IMG/VR virus record: IMGVR_UViG_3300010885_040366
Location: 1-30,855 of that record
Strand: one strand, 5' to 3'
Source of the DNA: a virus
DNA: 30,855 bases
A program made the position numbers and the translations under genes. Positions 6,550 to 11,588 of this stretch are shown piece after piece; position 1 is the first letter of the stretch, and each line of letters begins with the position of its first letter. Under the pieces are notes generated by a model. It saw nothing but the letters and a program-made list of their open reading frames with translations. It was not told the origin of the DNA and did no database searches.

Positions 6550-6586
6550 GCGTGTTGAAATGTAACATGGTGTCGCATTACAGCAA
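6550..6586. promoter_or_regulatory. Operator-like element, copy 2
   Basis: Diverged copy of 2304-2340: AATGTAACA-TGG-TGTCGCATT keeps the left arm, with two changes in the right arm. It sits between a terminator and the next promoter. Confidence 0.4.
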
Positions 6587-6672
6587 GAATTCTACCCATG
6601 CGTTTTAAGTCATAGAAAAAACTGCGGATATGTATCATTTATATCATTTGAATTTTTTCTTGTAAAAAGTTA

Positions 6673-6701
6673 TTGCAATTACCAGAAATTATTGCTATAC
6701 T
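6673..6701 (+). promoter_or_regulatory. Cassette promoter
   Basis: TTGCAA (6673-6678), 17-nt spacer starting TTACCAGAAAT, TATACT (6696-6701). The ATG is 46 nt downstream, so this unit has a real leader, G-poor and containing CCAACCAA. Confidence 0.8.
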
Positions 6702-6747
6702 ATTTGCTCAATAAAATTCCATACTCAACCAACCAAAAATCCCTAAC

Positions 6748-6933
6748 ATGAAAGAAAACACCGCACTCATCCTCACCGATAAAAAGACCAATAACATTGC
6801 TCATATTATCGTCTGCAAAGATGAAGAAGAAATAAGCAAATACATAATGAAGGACGATCCCAAGATCAACTATCAAATCGTCCCAAACTGGAATATCGTT
6901 TGCAAAGCAGTTGAAAAGTTTCAAATCAAATAA
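6748..6933 (+). CDS. Hypothetical protein (61 aa)
   Basis: ATG at 6748 follows a leader of CCAACCAAAAATCCCTAAC with no Shine-Dalgarno. The product, MKENTALILTDKKTNNIAHI..., shows an alternating strand pattern (ALILTDKKTNNIAHIIVCKD), a helix (EEEISKYIMKD) and a C-terminal WNIVCKAVEKFQIK. It looks like a compact alpha/beta domain. No family recognised. Promoter and terminator frame it as a single-gene unit. Confidence 0.55.
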   Translation: MKENTALILTDKKTNNIAHIIVCKDEEEISKYIMKDDPKINYQIVPNWNIVCKAVEKFQIK

Positions 6934-7012
6934 TAACCCCAAACCAATAACACCATTGCTATGAAATACTATCCTTAAAAATTTTAATCAATAGTCAAAA
7001 ACTAAACAAACA

Positions 7013-7045
7013 CCCCATAGGCAGATTTTGCCTATGGGGTTTTTT
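7013..7045 (+). terminator. Intrinsic terminator
   Basis: Stem CCCCATAGGCA / TGCCTATGGGG (11 pairs, no mismatch), short GATTT loop, then a T-run. The stem contains ATAGGCA, also found in the palindromes just downstream. Confidence 0.95.
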
Positions 7046-7064
7046 ATGCGTATAAAAGTTAAGA

Positions 7065-7101
7065 TAGGCAAAAATTGCCCATAGGCAAAAATTGCCTACC
7101 T
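7065..7101. repeat. Tandem TAGGCAAAAATTGCC palindromes
   Basis: Two consecutive copies of a TAGGCAA / TTGCC(TA) dyad. The same element occurs at 2842-2856 and 8388-8408, in each case a short distance 5' of a GGAGGTGT palindrome. Confidence 0.75.
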
Positions 7102-7117
7102 CGGCGGAATTCCTGAA

Positions 7118-7161
7118 GTTTTTGGAGGTGTTAAAAACTAAAAAATTGACACCTCCAAAAC
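7118..7161. repeat. GGAGGTGT palindrome, copy 5 (wobble form)
   Basis: Same GTGTTAA / TTGACAC wobble as copy 4. Part of the 6934-7284 intergenic stretch, which holds terminator, short palindromes, this repeat, a GC-rich spacer and the promoter. Confidence 0.9.
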
Positions 7162-7165
7162 CTTT

Positions 7166-7216
7166 GCCCCCTGCCCTCGTTGGCGTGTCGCCAAAATTTG
7201 GCATGGTTTGTGCTTC
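7166..7216. repeat. GC-rich spacer repeat, diverged copy
   Basis: Contains TTGGCG-TGT-CGCCAA at 7180-7194 followed by TTGGCATGG instead of TTGGCACAGG. Confidence 0.75.
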
Positions 7217-7217
7217 A

Positions 7218-7275
7218 AATTATTTTACCGATTAGAAAAATAGTTCTTGCAATTACCAGAAATAAATTATACTCT
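7218..7275 (+). promoter_or_regulatory. Cassette promoter with upstream inverted repeat
   Basis: AATTATTTT (7218-7226) / AAAAATAGTT (7236-7245), then TTGCAA (7247-7252), 17-nt spacer starting TTACCAGAAAT, TACTCT (7270-7275). A better -10 word, TATACT, lies at 7268-7273 with a 15-nt spacer. ATG at 7285 is 9 nt beyond TACTCT. Confidence 0.7.
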
Positions 7276-7284
7276 ATCTGCCTT

Positions 7285-7458
7285 ATGAAATCAAAAGTCA
7301 TCACCTACGCAGAGTTTGAGAGAATTGCTGAAAAATTCCCCAAATGCCCCAAGGCAGAATTTCAAGCCTCCATCGAAGAATACTTCGTGGTTGAGTGGGA
7401 GGATGGGAAAAATTATCCCTCGCGCTTGGTTCACTATTTCAAGCCAATATTCGGTTGA
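7285..7458 (+). CDS. Hypothetical protein (57 aa)
   Basis: The frame is open upstream through the promoter, but the ATG at 7285 in the CCTTATGA context and 9 nt from the -10 matches the other leaderless genes and is chosen. Product MKSKVITYAEFERIAEKF... has one helix (YAEFERIAEKF), then PKAEFQASIEEYFVVEWEDG and a C-terminal LVHYFKPIFG. No family recognised. A terminator follows 15 nt later. Confidence 0.6.
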   Translation: MKSKVITYAEFERIAEKFPKCPKAEFQASIEEYFVVEWEDGKNYPSRLVHYFKPIFG

Positions 7459-7473
7459 TTAAAAAATCAATCA

Positions 7474-7509
7474 ATCCCATCACTCGAAAGGGTGGTGGGA
7501 TTTTTTTTT
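7474..7509 (+). terminator. Intrinsic terminator with GAAA loop
   Basis: Same stem and GAAA loop as at 5184-5218, followed by nine T. Confidence 0.95.
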
Positions 7510-7538
7510 GTCCAAAAATATCCGAGGGGACAGGGAGA

Positions 7539-7581
7539 GTTTTGGAGGTGTTAAAAACTAAAAAATTGACACCTCCAAAAC
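7539..7581. repeat. GGAGGTGT palindrome, copy 6 (wobble form)
   Basis: GTTTTGGAGGTGTTAA / TTGACACCTCCAAAAC. The downstream spacer (CCTCCGTCCCCTCCGCTCGTG...) differs from the other units. Confidence 0.9.
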
Positions 7582-7617
7582 CTCCGTCCCCTCCGCTCGT
7601 GCGTGAACTGCGGTTAG

Positions 7618-7675
7618 AATTATTTTTCGGAATTCAAAAATAATTCTTGCTATTACCAGAAATAAATGCGATACT
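7618..7675 (+). promoter_or_regulatory. Cassette promoter with perfect upstream inverted repeat
   Basis: AATTATTTTT (7618-7627) / AAAAATAATT (7636-7645), 8-nt loop CGGAATTC; TTGCTA (7647-7652), 17-nt spacer starting TTACCAGAAAT, GATACT (7670-7675). The 58-bp block matches 9109-9166 base for base by eye. Confidence 0.8.
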
Positions 7676-7685
7676 TCTTGGCGTG

Positions 7686-7721
7686 ATGAATGAATCATCA
7701 CAAAACCAAAATCAAAAATAG
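7686..7721 (+). CDS. Leader ORF MNESSQNQNQK
   Basis: ATG at 7686 lies 10 nt after the -10; TAG at 7719-7721; main gene ATG at 7728. Its Asn/Ser/Gln-rich content resembles the leader ORF at 5411. Confidence 0.4.
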   Translation: MNESSQNQNQK

Positions 7722-7727
7722 CCAAAT

Positions 7728-8267
7728 ATGAACATCAAAATCAGCGCAATCGACAGCCTCCGCGAGGCCACTAAAAGGGGATGCAAGTTTATGACATTCC
7801 TCTACACCAGCAAGGGAACAGGAGAAACCTCCAAGTATCAGATCAACTTCGGTATCAGCAACAAGTCCGCTTGCGAACATGACCGAGAAGCACTTCTTGC
7901 CTATGTCCCTCAATCAGAGCTTGAGGAAACCGCTAAAGCGGAATTGCTCAAGTCCCTCACCGAGACAATCGAAGAGGGTGTCAGCAAGTCCTACACGCAA
8001 GCCGATACATATGACTACATCGGCAAGGGCATCCGTCAGCATAAAGAGACTGGGGAAATCTACATTGACGGCTTCATTCAGTCCAAGGAACAGGTTGAGC
8101 CTCCGACCAATCCAAAGAAACCAGTCAACAGCCGACCCCTCACGCTTGCCAAGAATGCAATCAAAGAGACTTGCAACTTCAAGCGTAACAAGTTCGGCAG
8201 CTTCATTCTCAACCCCTCCAATATCGGCGGCATCGTTGTCTGTGGGGATGTCGTAGAGATTCACTAA
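7728..8267 (+). CDS. Hypothetical phage protein (179 aa)
   Basis: ATG at 7728 after a G-poor leader (CCAAAT). The product has FLYTSKGTGETSKYQINFGISNKSACEHDREALLAYVP in its N-terminal half, a helical acidic middle (ELEETAKAELLKSLTETIEEG), then TYDYIGKGIRQHKETGEIYIDG and a Pro-rich linker (VEPPTNPKKPVNSRPLTLAK) before a C-terminal NFKRNKFGSFILN. Similar small proteins occur in phages, without a known role. It is richer in G+C than the genes after 10.2 kb. Long ORFs in other frames across this gene are shadows. Confidence 0.65.
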   Translation: MNIKISAIDSLREATKRGCKFMTFLYTSKGTGETSKYQINFGISNKSACEHDREALLAYVPQSELEETAKAELLKSLTETIEEGVSKSYTQADTYDYIGKGIRQHKETGEIYIDGFIQSKEQVEPPTNPKKPVNSRPLTLAKNAIKETCNFKRNKFGSFILNPSNIGGIVVCGDVVEIH

Positions 8268-8284
8268 AGCACAACGCTCAACCA

Positions 8285-8315
8285 ACCCCACTCTTGAAAG
8301 AGGGTGGGGTTTTTT
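8285..8315 (+). terminator. Intrinsic terminator with GAAA-type loop
   Basis: Stem AACCCCACTCT / AGGGTGGGGTT with loop TGAAAG and a T-run. Confidence 0.9.
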
Positions 8316-8322
8316 GTTGCAC

Positions 8323-8387
8323 TTAATTAACTATTTAATTAACTATTTAATTAACTATTAACTATCACTTAATTAACACTTAATTAA
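8323..8387. repeat. TTAATTAACTAT tandem repeats
   Basis: Three perfect 12-bp TTAATTAACTAT units (8323-8358) followed by two more TTAATTAA palindromes separated by CAC. Related to the 33-bp repeats at 9818-9897. Part of the 8268-8621 intergenic stretch. Confidence 0.9.
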
Positions 8388-8408
8388 GGTAGGCAAAAAT
8401 TGCCTACC
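8388..8408. repeat. GGTAGGCAA palindrome
   Basis: GGTAGGCAA-AAA-TTGCCTACC, a perfect 9-bp dyad, followed by CTCGGCGGAA as after the 7065-7101 copies. Confidence 0.85.
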
Positions 8409-8425
8409 TCGGCGGAACTGCGGAA

Positions 8426-8470
8426 GTTTTTGGAGGTGTTAAAAACTAAAAAATTGACACCTCCAAAAAC
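8426..8470. repeat. GGAGGTGT palindrome, copy 7 (wobble form)
   Basis: GTTTTTGGAGGTGTTAA / TTGACACCTCCAAAAAC. The following spacer has a different GC-rich hairpin (GCGCGGGTGCGCG) in place of the TTGGCG one. Confidence 0.9.
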
Positions 8471-8518
8471 CTTTGCCCCCTGCGCGGGTGCGCGAACCTT
8501 GGCATGGTTTGTGTTTCA

Positions 8519-8576
8519 AACTATTTTCCCGATTAGAAAAATAGTTCTTGCAATTACCAGAAATATGAATTACTAT
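8519..8576 (+). promoter_or_regulatory. Cassette promoter; inverted repeat with paired substitution
   Basis: AACTATTTT (8519-8527) / AAAATAGTT (8538-8546) is perfect, yet both arms differ from the AATTATTTT / AAAATAATT form at the matching position. TTGCAA (8548-8553), 17-nt spacer starting TTACCAGAAAT, TACTAT (8571-8576). Confidence 0.75.
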
Positions 8577-8583
8577 TTTAACC

Positions 8584-8610
8584 ATGATGAACAACAATCA
8601 TCATATCTAA
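8584..8610 (+). CDS. Leader ORF MMNNNHHI
   Basis: ATG at 8584 lies 7 nt after the -10, exactly as at 5411; TAA at 8608-8610; main gene ATG at 8622. Shares the MMNN start with the 5411 leader ORF. Confidence 0.4.
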   Translation: MMNNNHHI

Positions 8611-8621
8611 CAATAACCACT

Positions 8622-8888
8622 ATGCTAATGCAAACACCAAAGGTAGGGGATCTTGTCCTCTACAGATTCCAAGGAACACGAACTGACATTCCATTCCGAG
8701 TCACGCAGGTCGATGAGGCTAAGGGAACTATCGTGGCTTATGACGAGGCCCCAGGGGGTTACGGCTCCGAAACTCATGGGTTCGATATGTGCGAGAAGGG
8801 ATTGACCAACTTCCCCACGGACAAGGCATCTCAAGACCTTGTCTGGAAGAAACTTCGGGCTTACGCGAAACGCGCAGGAGCGATTTAA
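8622..8888 (+). CDS. Hypothetical protein with SH3-like beta domain (88 aa)
   Basis: The frame is open back to 8400, but that part crosses the palindrome and promoter, so the start is ATG 8622 (or 8628). The product KVGDLVLYRFQGTRTDIPFRVTQVDEAKGTIVAYDEA has the strand pattern of a small SH3/Tudor-like barrel, followed by a Gly-rich turn and a C-terminal helix (SQDLVWKKLRAYAKRAG). Function unknown. Single-gene unit with terminator 16 nt after the stop. Confidence 0.6.
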   Translation: MLMQTPKVGDLVLYRFQGTRTDIPFRVTQVDEAKGTIVAYDEAPGGYGSETHGFDMCEKGLTNFPTDKASQDLVWKKLRAYAKRAGAI

Positions 8889-8903
8889 CTCCTCGACCCC
8901 ACC

Positions 8904-8937
8904 AAACCCTATCCTCGAAAGAGGGTAGGGTTTTTTT
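8904..8937 (+). terminator. Intrinsic terminator with GAAA loop
   Basis: AAACCCTATCCTC-GAAA-GAGGGTAGGGTTT plus T-run. The surrounding 47 bp recur at 9731-9779. Confidence 0.95.
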
Positions 8938-8938
8938 G

Positions 8939-9051
8939 TATCTTGGCACGATCCTTGCTTGTAAGCAAAATCTGTGCCAACTATAAAATCTCCTCCCCCG
9001 TGAAACTTTTTTTGGAGGTGTCAAAAAATAAAAATTTGACACCTCCAAAAA
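8939..9051. repeat. 113-bp direct repeat, copy B
   Basis: Matches 3989-4101 along its whole length by eye, again starting directly after a terminator. Copy B leads into a cassette promoter; copy A leads into the 4165/4358 genes. Confidence 0.9.
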
Positions 9052-9052
9052 C
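9007..9052. repeat. GGAGGTGT palindrome, copy 8 (perfect)
   Basis: 17-bp perfect arms as in copies 2 and 3; right-hand part of the 113-bp repeat. Confidence 0.9.
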
Positions 9053-9059
9053 TTCCGCC

Positions 9060-9107
9060 CCCTGCCCTCGTTGGCGTGTCGCCAAAACTTGGCACAGGAT
9101 ATGCTTC
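9060..9107. repeat. GC-rich spacer repeat, third copy
   Basis: Near identical to 5291-5341, with TTGGCG-TGT-CGCCAA at 9071-9085. Confidence 0.8.
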
Positions 9108-9108
9108 A

Positions 9109-9166
9109 AATTATTTTTCGGAATTCAAAAATAATTCTTGCTATTACCAGAAATAAATGCGATACT
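9109..9166 (+). promoter_or_regulatory. Cassette promoter with perfect upstream inverted repeat
   Basis: Same 58-bp block as 7618-7675. TTGCTA (9138-9143), GATACT (9161-9166), ATG at 9176 after 9 nt. Confidence 0.8.
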
Positions 9167-9175
9167 ATTTGTCCT

Positions 9176-9718
9176 ATGGTAAAAAATCCACCAGTCAGTA
9201 TCGTCCTAACAAATAACGGCGATCTCATCGCCACCAACGAAATCAAAGAGGGGGAAGTCCTAAAGCTAACAATTACGGAATACCCTGTCATTCGCGTTCC
9301 AGAAAAATTCCTATACGATCATATGATAGGTAGAGAATGTCCTTCTCCATTCATCGTGAGAGAAACCAAACAGCACTATTTCATTGCCGCTATCGACTGT
9401 GATGGCTGGAGGGATTTAGTGAGTGATGCAGAGTTCTACACTGATCCCTATGGCCCTGACGCTGAATACCTCCACGGCATCAAGAAGTCTGCAAAGGCTA
9501 CTCTGAAGGCAATGAGTGCAGTTACTCCGGTGACGCTTGAGCGAACCTACAAGATCGAGATGTTCGCCCATCACATCCCTGCGTGGGGATGGTTTGAGTT
9601 TGCCTTGGACAAGATTACTCCTCTTGTTCCGTTCCTTACCAGAAAATCAGCGAGAGAGTATATCAAGGATCGAAGCCTCGAAGGAAACGGCTTCGACTTC
9701 CGAGTAGTACCTTGCTGA
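9176..9718 (+). CDS. Hypothetical protein (180 aa)
   Basis: The open frame reaches back to 9071 through repeat and promoter; ATG 9176, 9 nt from the -10, is chosen. The product starts MVKNPPVSIVLTNNGDLIAT, has a strand-rich N-terminal half (EGEVLKLTITEYPVIRVPEKF), an acidic aromatic middle (CDGWRDLVSDAEFYTDPYGPD) and a C-terminal IPAWGWFEFALDKITPLVPF. No membrane segment or catalytic motif identified. Last gene of the cassette array, with its own terminator. Confidence 0.65.
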   Translation: MVKNPPVSIVLTNNGDLIATNEIKEGEVLKLTITEYPVIRVPEKFLYDHMIGRECPSPFIVRETKQHYFIAAIDCDGWRDLVSDAEFYTDPYGPDAEYLHGIKKSAKATLKAMSAVTPVTLERTYKIEMFAHHIPAWGWFEFALDKITPLVPFLTRKSAREYIKDRSLEGNGFDFRVVPC

Positions 9719-9742
9719 TAGCCGTCCGGTCTCGACCCCACC

Positions 9743-9776
9743 AAACCCTATCCTCGAAAGAGGGTAGGGTTTTTTT
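9743..9776 (+). terminator. Intrinsic terminator with GAAA loop
   Basis: Near-identical copy of 8904-8937. Confidence 0.95.
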
Positions 9777-9817
9777 GTAGCAGTCTGCAATAACGTAACA
9801 CTCTGCTACACCATCAC

Positions 9818-9897
9818 ACTTAATTAACTATTAACTATAATTTAATTGAGACTTAATTAACTATTAACTATAATTTAATTGAGACTTAATTAAATAC
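9818..9897. repeat. 33-bp tandem repeat x2.3, TTAATTAA-rich
   Basis: Unit 9818-9850 (starts ACTTAATTAACTATTAAC, ends TTTAATTGAG) is repeated exactly at 9851-9883, with a partial third unit. Very AT-rich. Possible iteron, protein-binding array or origin component. Confidence 0.85.
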
Positions 9898-9905
9898 TCC
9901 CTCCG

Positions 9906-9950
9906 GTTTTTGGAGGTGTTGAAAAATAAAAGTTTGACACCTCCAAAAAC
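9906..9950. repeat. GGAGGTGT palindrome, copy 9 (double wobble)
   Basis: GGAGGTGTTGAA against TTTGACACCTCC: two adjacent positions are T-G and G-T, both allowed as wobble in RNA. Last copy in the window, with no cassette promoter after it. Confidence 0.85.
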
Positions 9951-10243
9951 TCGTTTCTTTACAAAACTGATTTGATATAAAATGCGGTAATGAAACAAAC
10001 ATAGTATTAACCGAGGGTGGCTGTTAAAAAATCTTAATAGACAATTTAAAAGGGATGGGGGTAGGGGAGGCAATGCCCCTCCCCTACCCCCTATATAATC
10101 CTCCCAATCTTCCCAATATAAACAAGGTTCCTGCTAATCCTCTTAATATCAACAATTTTTGTATAATATTCGTAATATCCTTAATATTAATAATATAATA
10201 AAAAATCCCCCTGCGAAGCCTTTATTTAAGAGGGGTTCTTACT
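9951..10243. other. Non-coding stretch closing the cassette array
   Basis: No convincing gene. It holds a GC-rich hairpin (10057-10091) and then AT-rich DNA with AATATTAA-type words and several short C-rich words (CCTCCCAATCTTCCCAAT). It marks the change from the cassette array to AT-richer two-strand phage DNA. Confidence 0.5.
10057..10091. repeat. 14-bp perfect GC-rich hairpin
   Basis: GGGGGTAGGGGAGG (10057-10070) / CCTCCCCTACCCCC (10078-10091), 7-nt loop CAATGCC. No T-run follows. The G-rich strand also has the spacing of a possible G-quadruplex (GGG-AT-GGGGG-TA-GGGG-A-GG from 10052). Confidence 0.85.
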
Positions 10244-10516
10244 ATGCACAAAATAAGTATTAGTATTATGCCACGCAAGAAGACAGATTGGAATAGTAGG
10301 ATAAAACCTACTAATGACGATAAACCCATTAAGAAAAAGAATCAGGGGTTTACTGTTAAAAAAGTATTGATTGAAGAAGTATTAGATGAAAGTGGCGAAG
10401 TATTGGAAGATACTGTTATGCGATTTTCATTTGATGGGATATTGATATATCTGAGTATAGCGGATTCTATTAAAATGAATGTGGAATTAGGAAAGCTTTT
10501 AAATTTTAAGAAGTAG
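10244..10516 (+). CDS. Hypothetical basic protein (90 aa)
   Basis: ATG at 10244; the internal ATG at 10268 (MPRKKTDWNSRIKPTND) is equally likely as the start. A Lys/Arg-rich N-terminus is followed by strands (GFTVKKVLIEEVLDESGEVLEDTVMRFSFDGILIYLSI) and a C-terminal KMNVELGKLLNFKK. It ends directly against the stop of a gene on the opposite strand. No family recognised. Confidence 0.55.
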   Translation: MHKISISIMPRKKTDWNSRIKPTNDDKPIKKKNQGFTVKKVLIEEVLDESGEVLEDTVMRFSFDGILIYLSIADSIKMNVELGKLLNFKK

Positions 10517-11053
10517 TTATTGTTCTATTATTTGTTCTATTTTACGAGTATTAAATAATTCGTCCAGTCTTTCCATTGGGTATAATTTGTCTTTTGGAAG
10601 ATAGTAGTTATTAATATTCAGAGAGGAGAATATTTTAGTTGGTTGTTGTTGCATTATTTTCCTTGTTGTCCATCCAAGAAATTTTATATTAGTTTCAGAG
10701 ATGTATTCTGCTAGGATAAGAATATCGGAGCATTTATTGATTTCCCATTCTTTTACTAGGAGGTTAAATGCTTTTTGGTATGTTTTAACATCAAGGGTAA
10801 CAATTTTACTATCATCTATTTTAATTTTGAAATCTATGTGATTGTCACCTTTTGGTCTAAATTTTAGATCTGGTTCTAGGTTATATTTTTTTCCTAGGGC
10901 GATTTCTCCTGCTAGTCCTATGGTTTGTTCTCTATATTTGTCATCTTTATAATATCTTTTTCCTTTCAGGGAATTTTCAGAATTGGGTTTATCCTTTCTG
11001 TGGAGGTCTTGTCGTTCCTCGGCTATTTGTCTTGTATTTGATTTTTCGTGCAT
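10517..11053 (-). CDS. PD-(D/E)XK-like nuclease candidate
   Basis: The start is ATG at 11053 (MHEKSNTRQIAEERQ); the frame can extend to a TTG at 11065 overlapping the upstream gene, which is less likely. The product has GLAGEIALGKKYNL, then DFKIKIDDSKIVTLDVKTYQK, then hydrophobic strands (DILILAEYI, IKFLGWTTR). An acidic residue in the first helix, D-x(n)-D-x-K spacing and the GWTTR strand match small phage PD-(D/E)XK restriction-endonuclease-fold proteins. Catalytic assignment is tentative. Four bases separate it from the upstream gene, so they form one operon. Confidence 0.55.
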   Translation of the reverse strand: MHEKSNTRQIAEERQDLHRKDKPNSENSLKGKRYYKDDKYREQTIGLAGEIALGKKYNLEPDLKFRPKGDNHIDFKIKIDDSKIVTLDVKTYQKAFNLLVKEWEINKCSDILILAEYISETNIKFLGWTTRKIMQQQPTKIFSSLNINNYYLPKDKLYPMERLDELFNTRKIEQIIEQ

Positions 11054-11057
11054 AATT

Positions 11058-11531
11058 TTAAACAATAAACCATTCTGGTGTATTTCCCATCTTCCATTTA
11101 GAGAATTCTTTTTTGTCCTTGATATAATAGGTACGATATGCCTTTACCGGATCTTGGTCTTTGTATTCAGGAGGCATTGCTTGGGCGAAGTTTGTCATTT
11201 CTCCTTCTGGAATAAAGTTGGCATGATTCCTGCATGTTTGGAAAATAGGATATGATTTGTGTTGCTTTCCATAGCGTCTTGTATATTCTTGGAATAGTTC
11301 TTCGGTCATTTCACATAGCCAGTTAAAGTTACTTCTAGTTTGTCGTGTCCACTTGGAACAAGGATGATTCAAATGTGCCATCTTATAAACTCCTTCTACT
11401 GTGTCATTTGAATGAACCCGAATGGCAGTTGAAAGCATTTGGGTATGTTCGAGAATCATTTTCACGCAATGCTTATCGCTATGATATTGAGCAGCTTGTT
11501 TTGGATTGTTTGACAAGATAAAAATATTCAT
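11058..11531 (-). CDS. Phage protein of the pyrimidine-dimer-glycosylase-like group
   Basis: A 157-residue protein. The blocks MNIFILSNNPKQAAQYHSDKH, CVKMILEHTQMLSTA, HLNHPCSKWTRQTRSNFNWL, EYTRRYGKQHKSY, QAMPPEYKDQDPVKAYRTYY and FSKWKMGNTPEWF match a phage family often annotated as related to pyrimidine dimer DNA glycosylase. It is conserved and full length, so the family is fairly sure; the enzyme activity is not demonstrated by sequence alone. First gene of a two-gene minus-strand unit with the nuclease candidate. Confidence 0.65.
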   Translation of the reverse strand: MNIFILSNNPKQAAQYHSDKHCVKMILEHTQMLSTAIRVHSNDTVEGVYKMAHLNHPCSKWTRQTRSNFNWLCEMTEELFQEYTRRYGKQHKSYPIFQTCRNHANFIPEGEMTNFAQAMPPEYKDQDPVKAYRTYYIKDKKEFSKWKMGNTPEWFIV

Positions 11532-11568
11532 GAGTTGAGATTACATTGTGAAAACTTTCCCGTCAAGC

Positions 11569-11575
11569 ATAAATA
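11569..11575 (+). promoter_or_regulatory. T4-late-like promoter word before 11589
   Basis: ATAAATA, 13 nt before the ATG. Similar words occur before 17277 (TGTAAATA, 17260-17267), 18957 (18941-18948) and 21039 (GATAAATA, 21020-21027). In AT-rich DNA this is weak evidence. Confidence 0.3.
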
Positions 11576-11588
11576 TTAAAATAATAAG

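Noticed and set aside
6711-6744. ATA-initiated leader ORF in the 6748 cassette
   Set aside because: A frame of the right size and position exists, but ATA is a very rare start and the first codon is probably coincidental.
7879-8291. Long alternative-frame ORFs over the 7728-8267 gene on both strands
   Set aside because: Ser/Arg-rich or anti-sense shadows of a better supported gene with promoter, leader and terminator.
8400-8621. N-terminal extension of the 8622 gene
   Set aside because: The extension would translate a palindrome, spacer and promoter; the same false extension appears before 9176 and 7285.
2868-9950. GGAGGTGT palindromes as a CRISPR array
   Set aside because: Copies are 30 to more than 1500 bp apart with whole genes between them, and no cas gene is present.
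2868-9950. Palindromes as integron attC sites
   Set aside because: No integrase, no attC-type R boxes, and each unit has its own promoter, unlike typical integron cassettes.
2868-9950. Palindromes as bidirectional terminators
   Set aside because: The T-run is before and the A-run after the stem on both strands; separate proper terminators are present in the same units.
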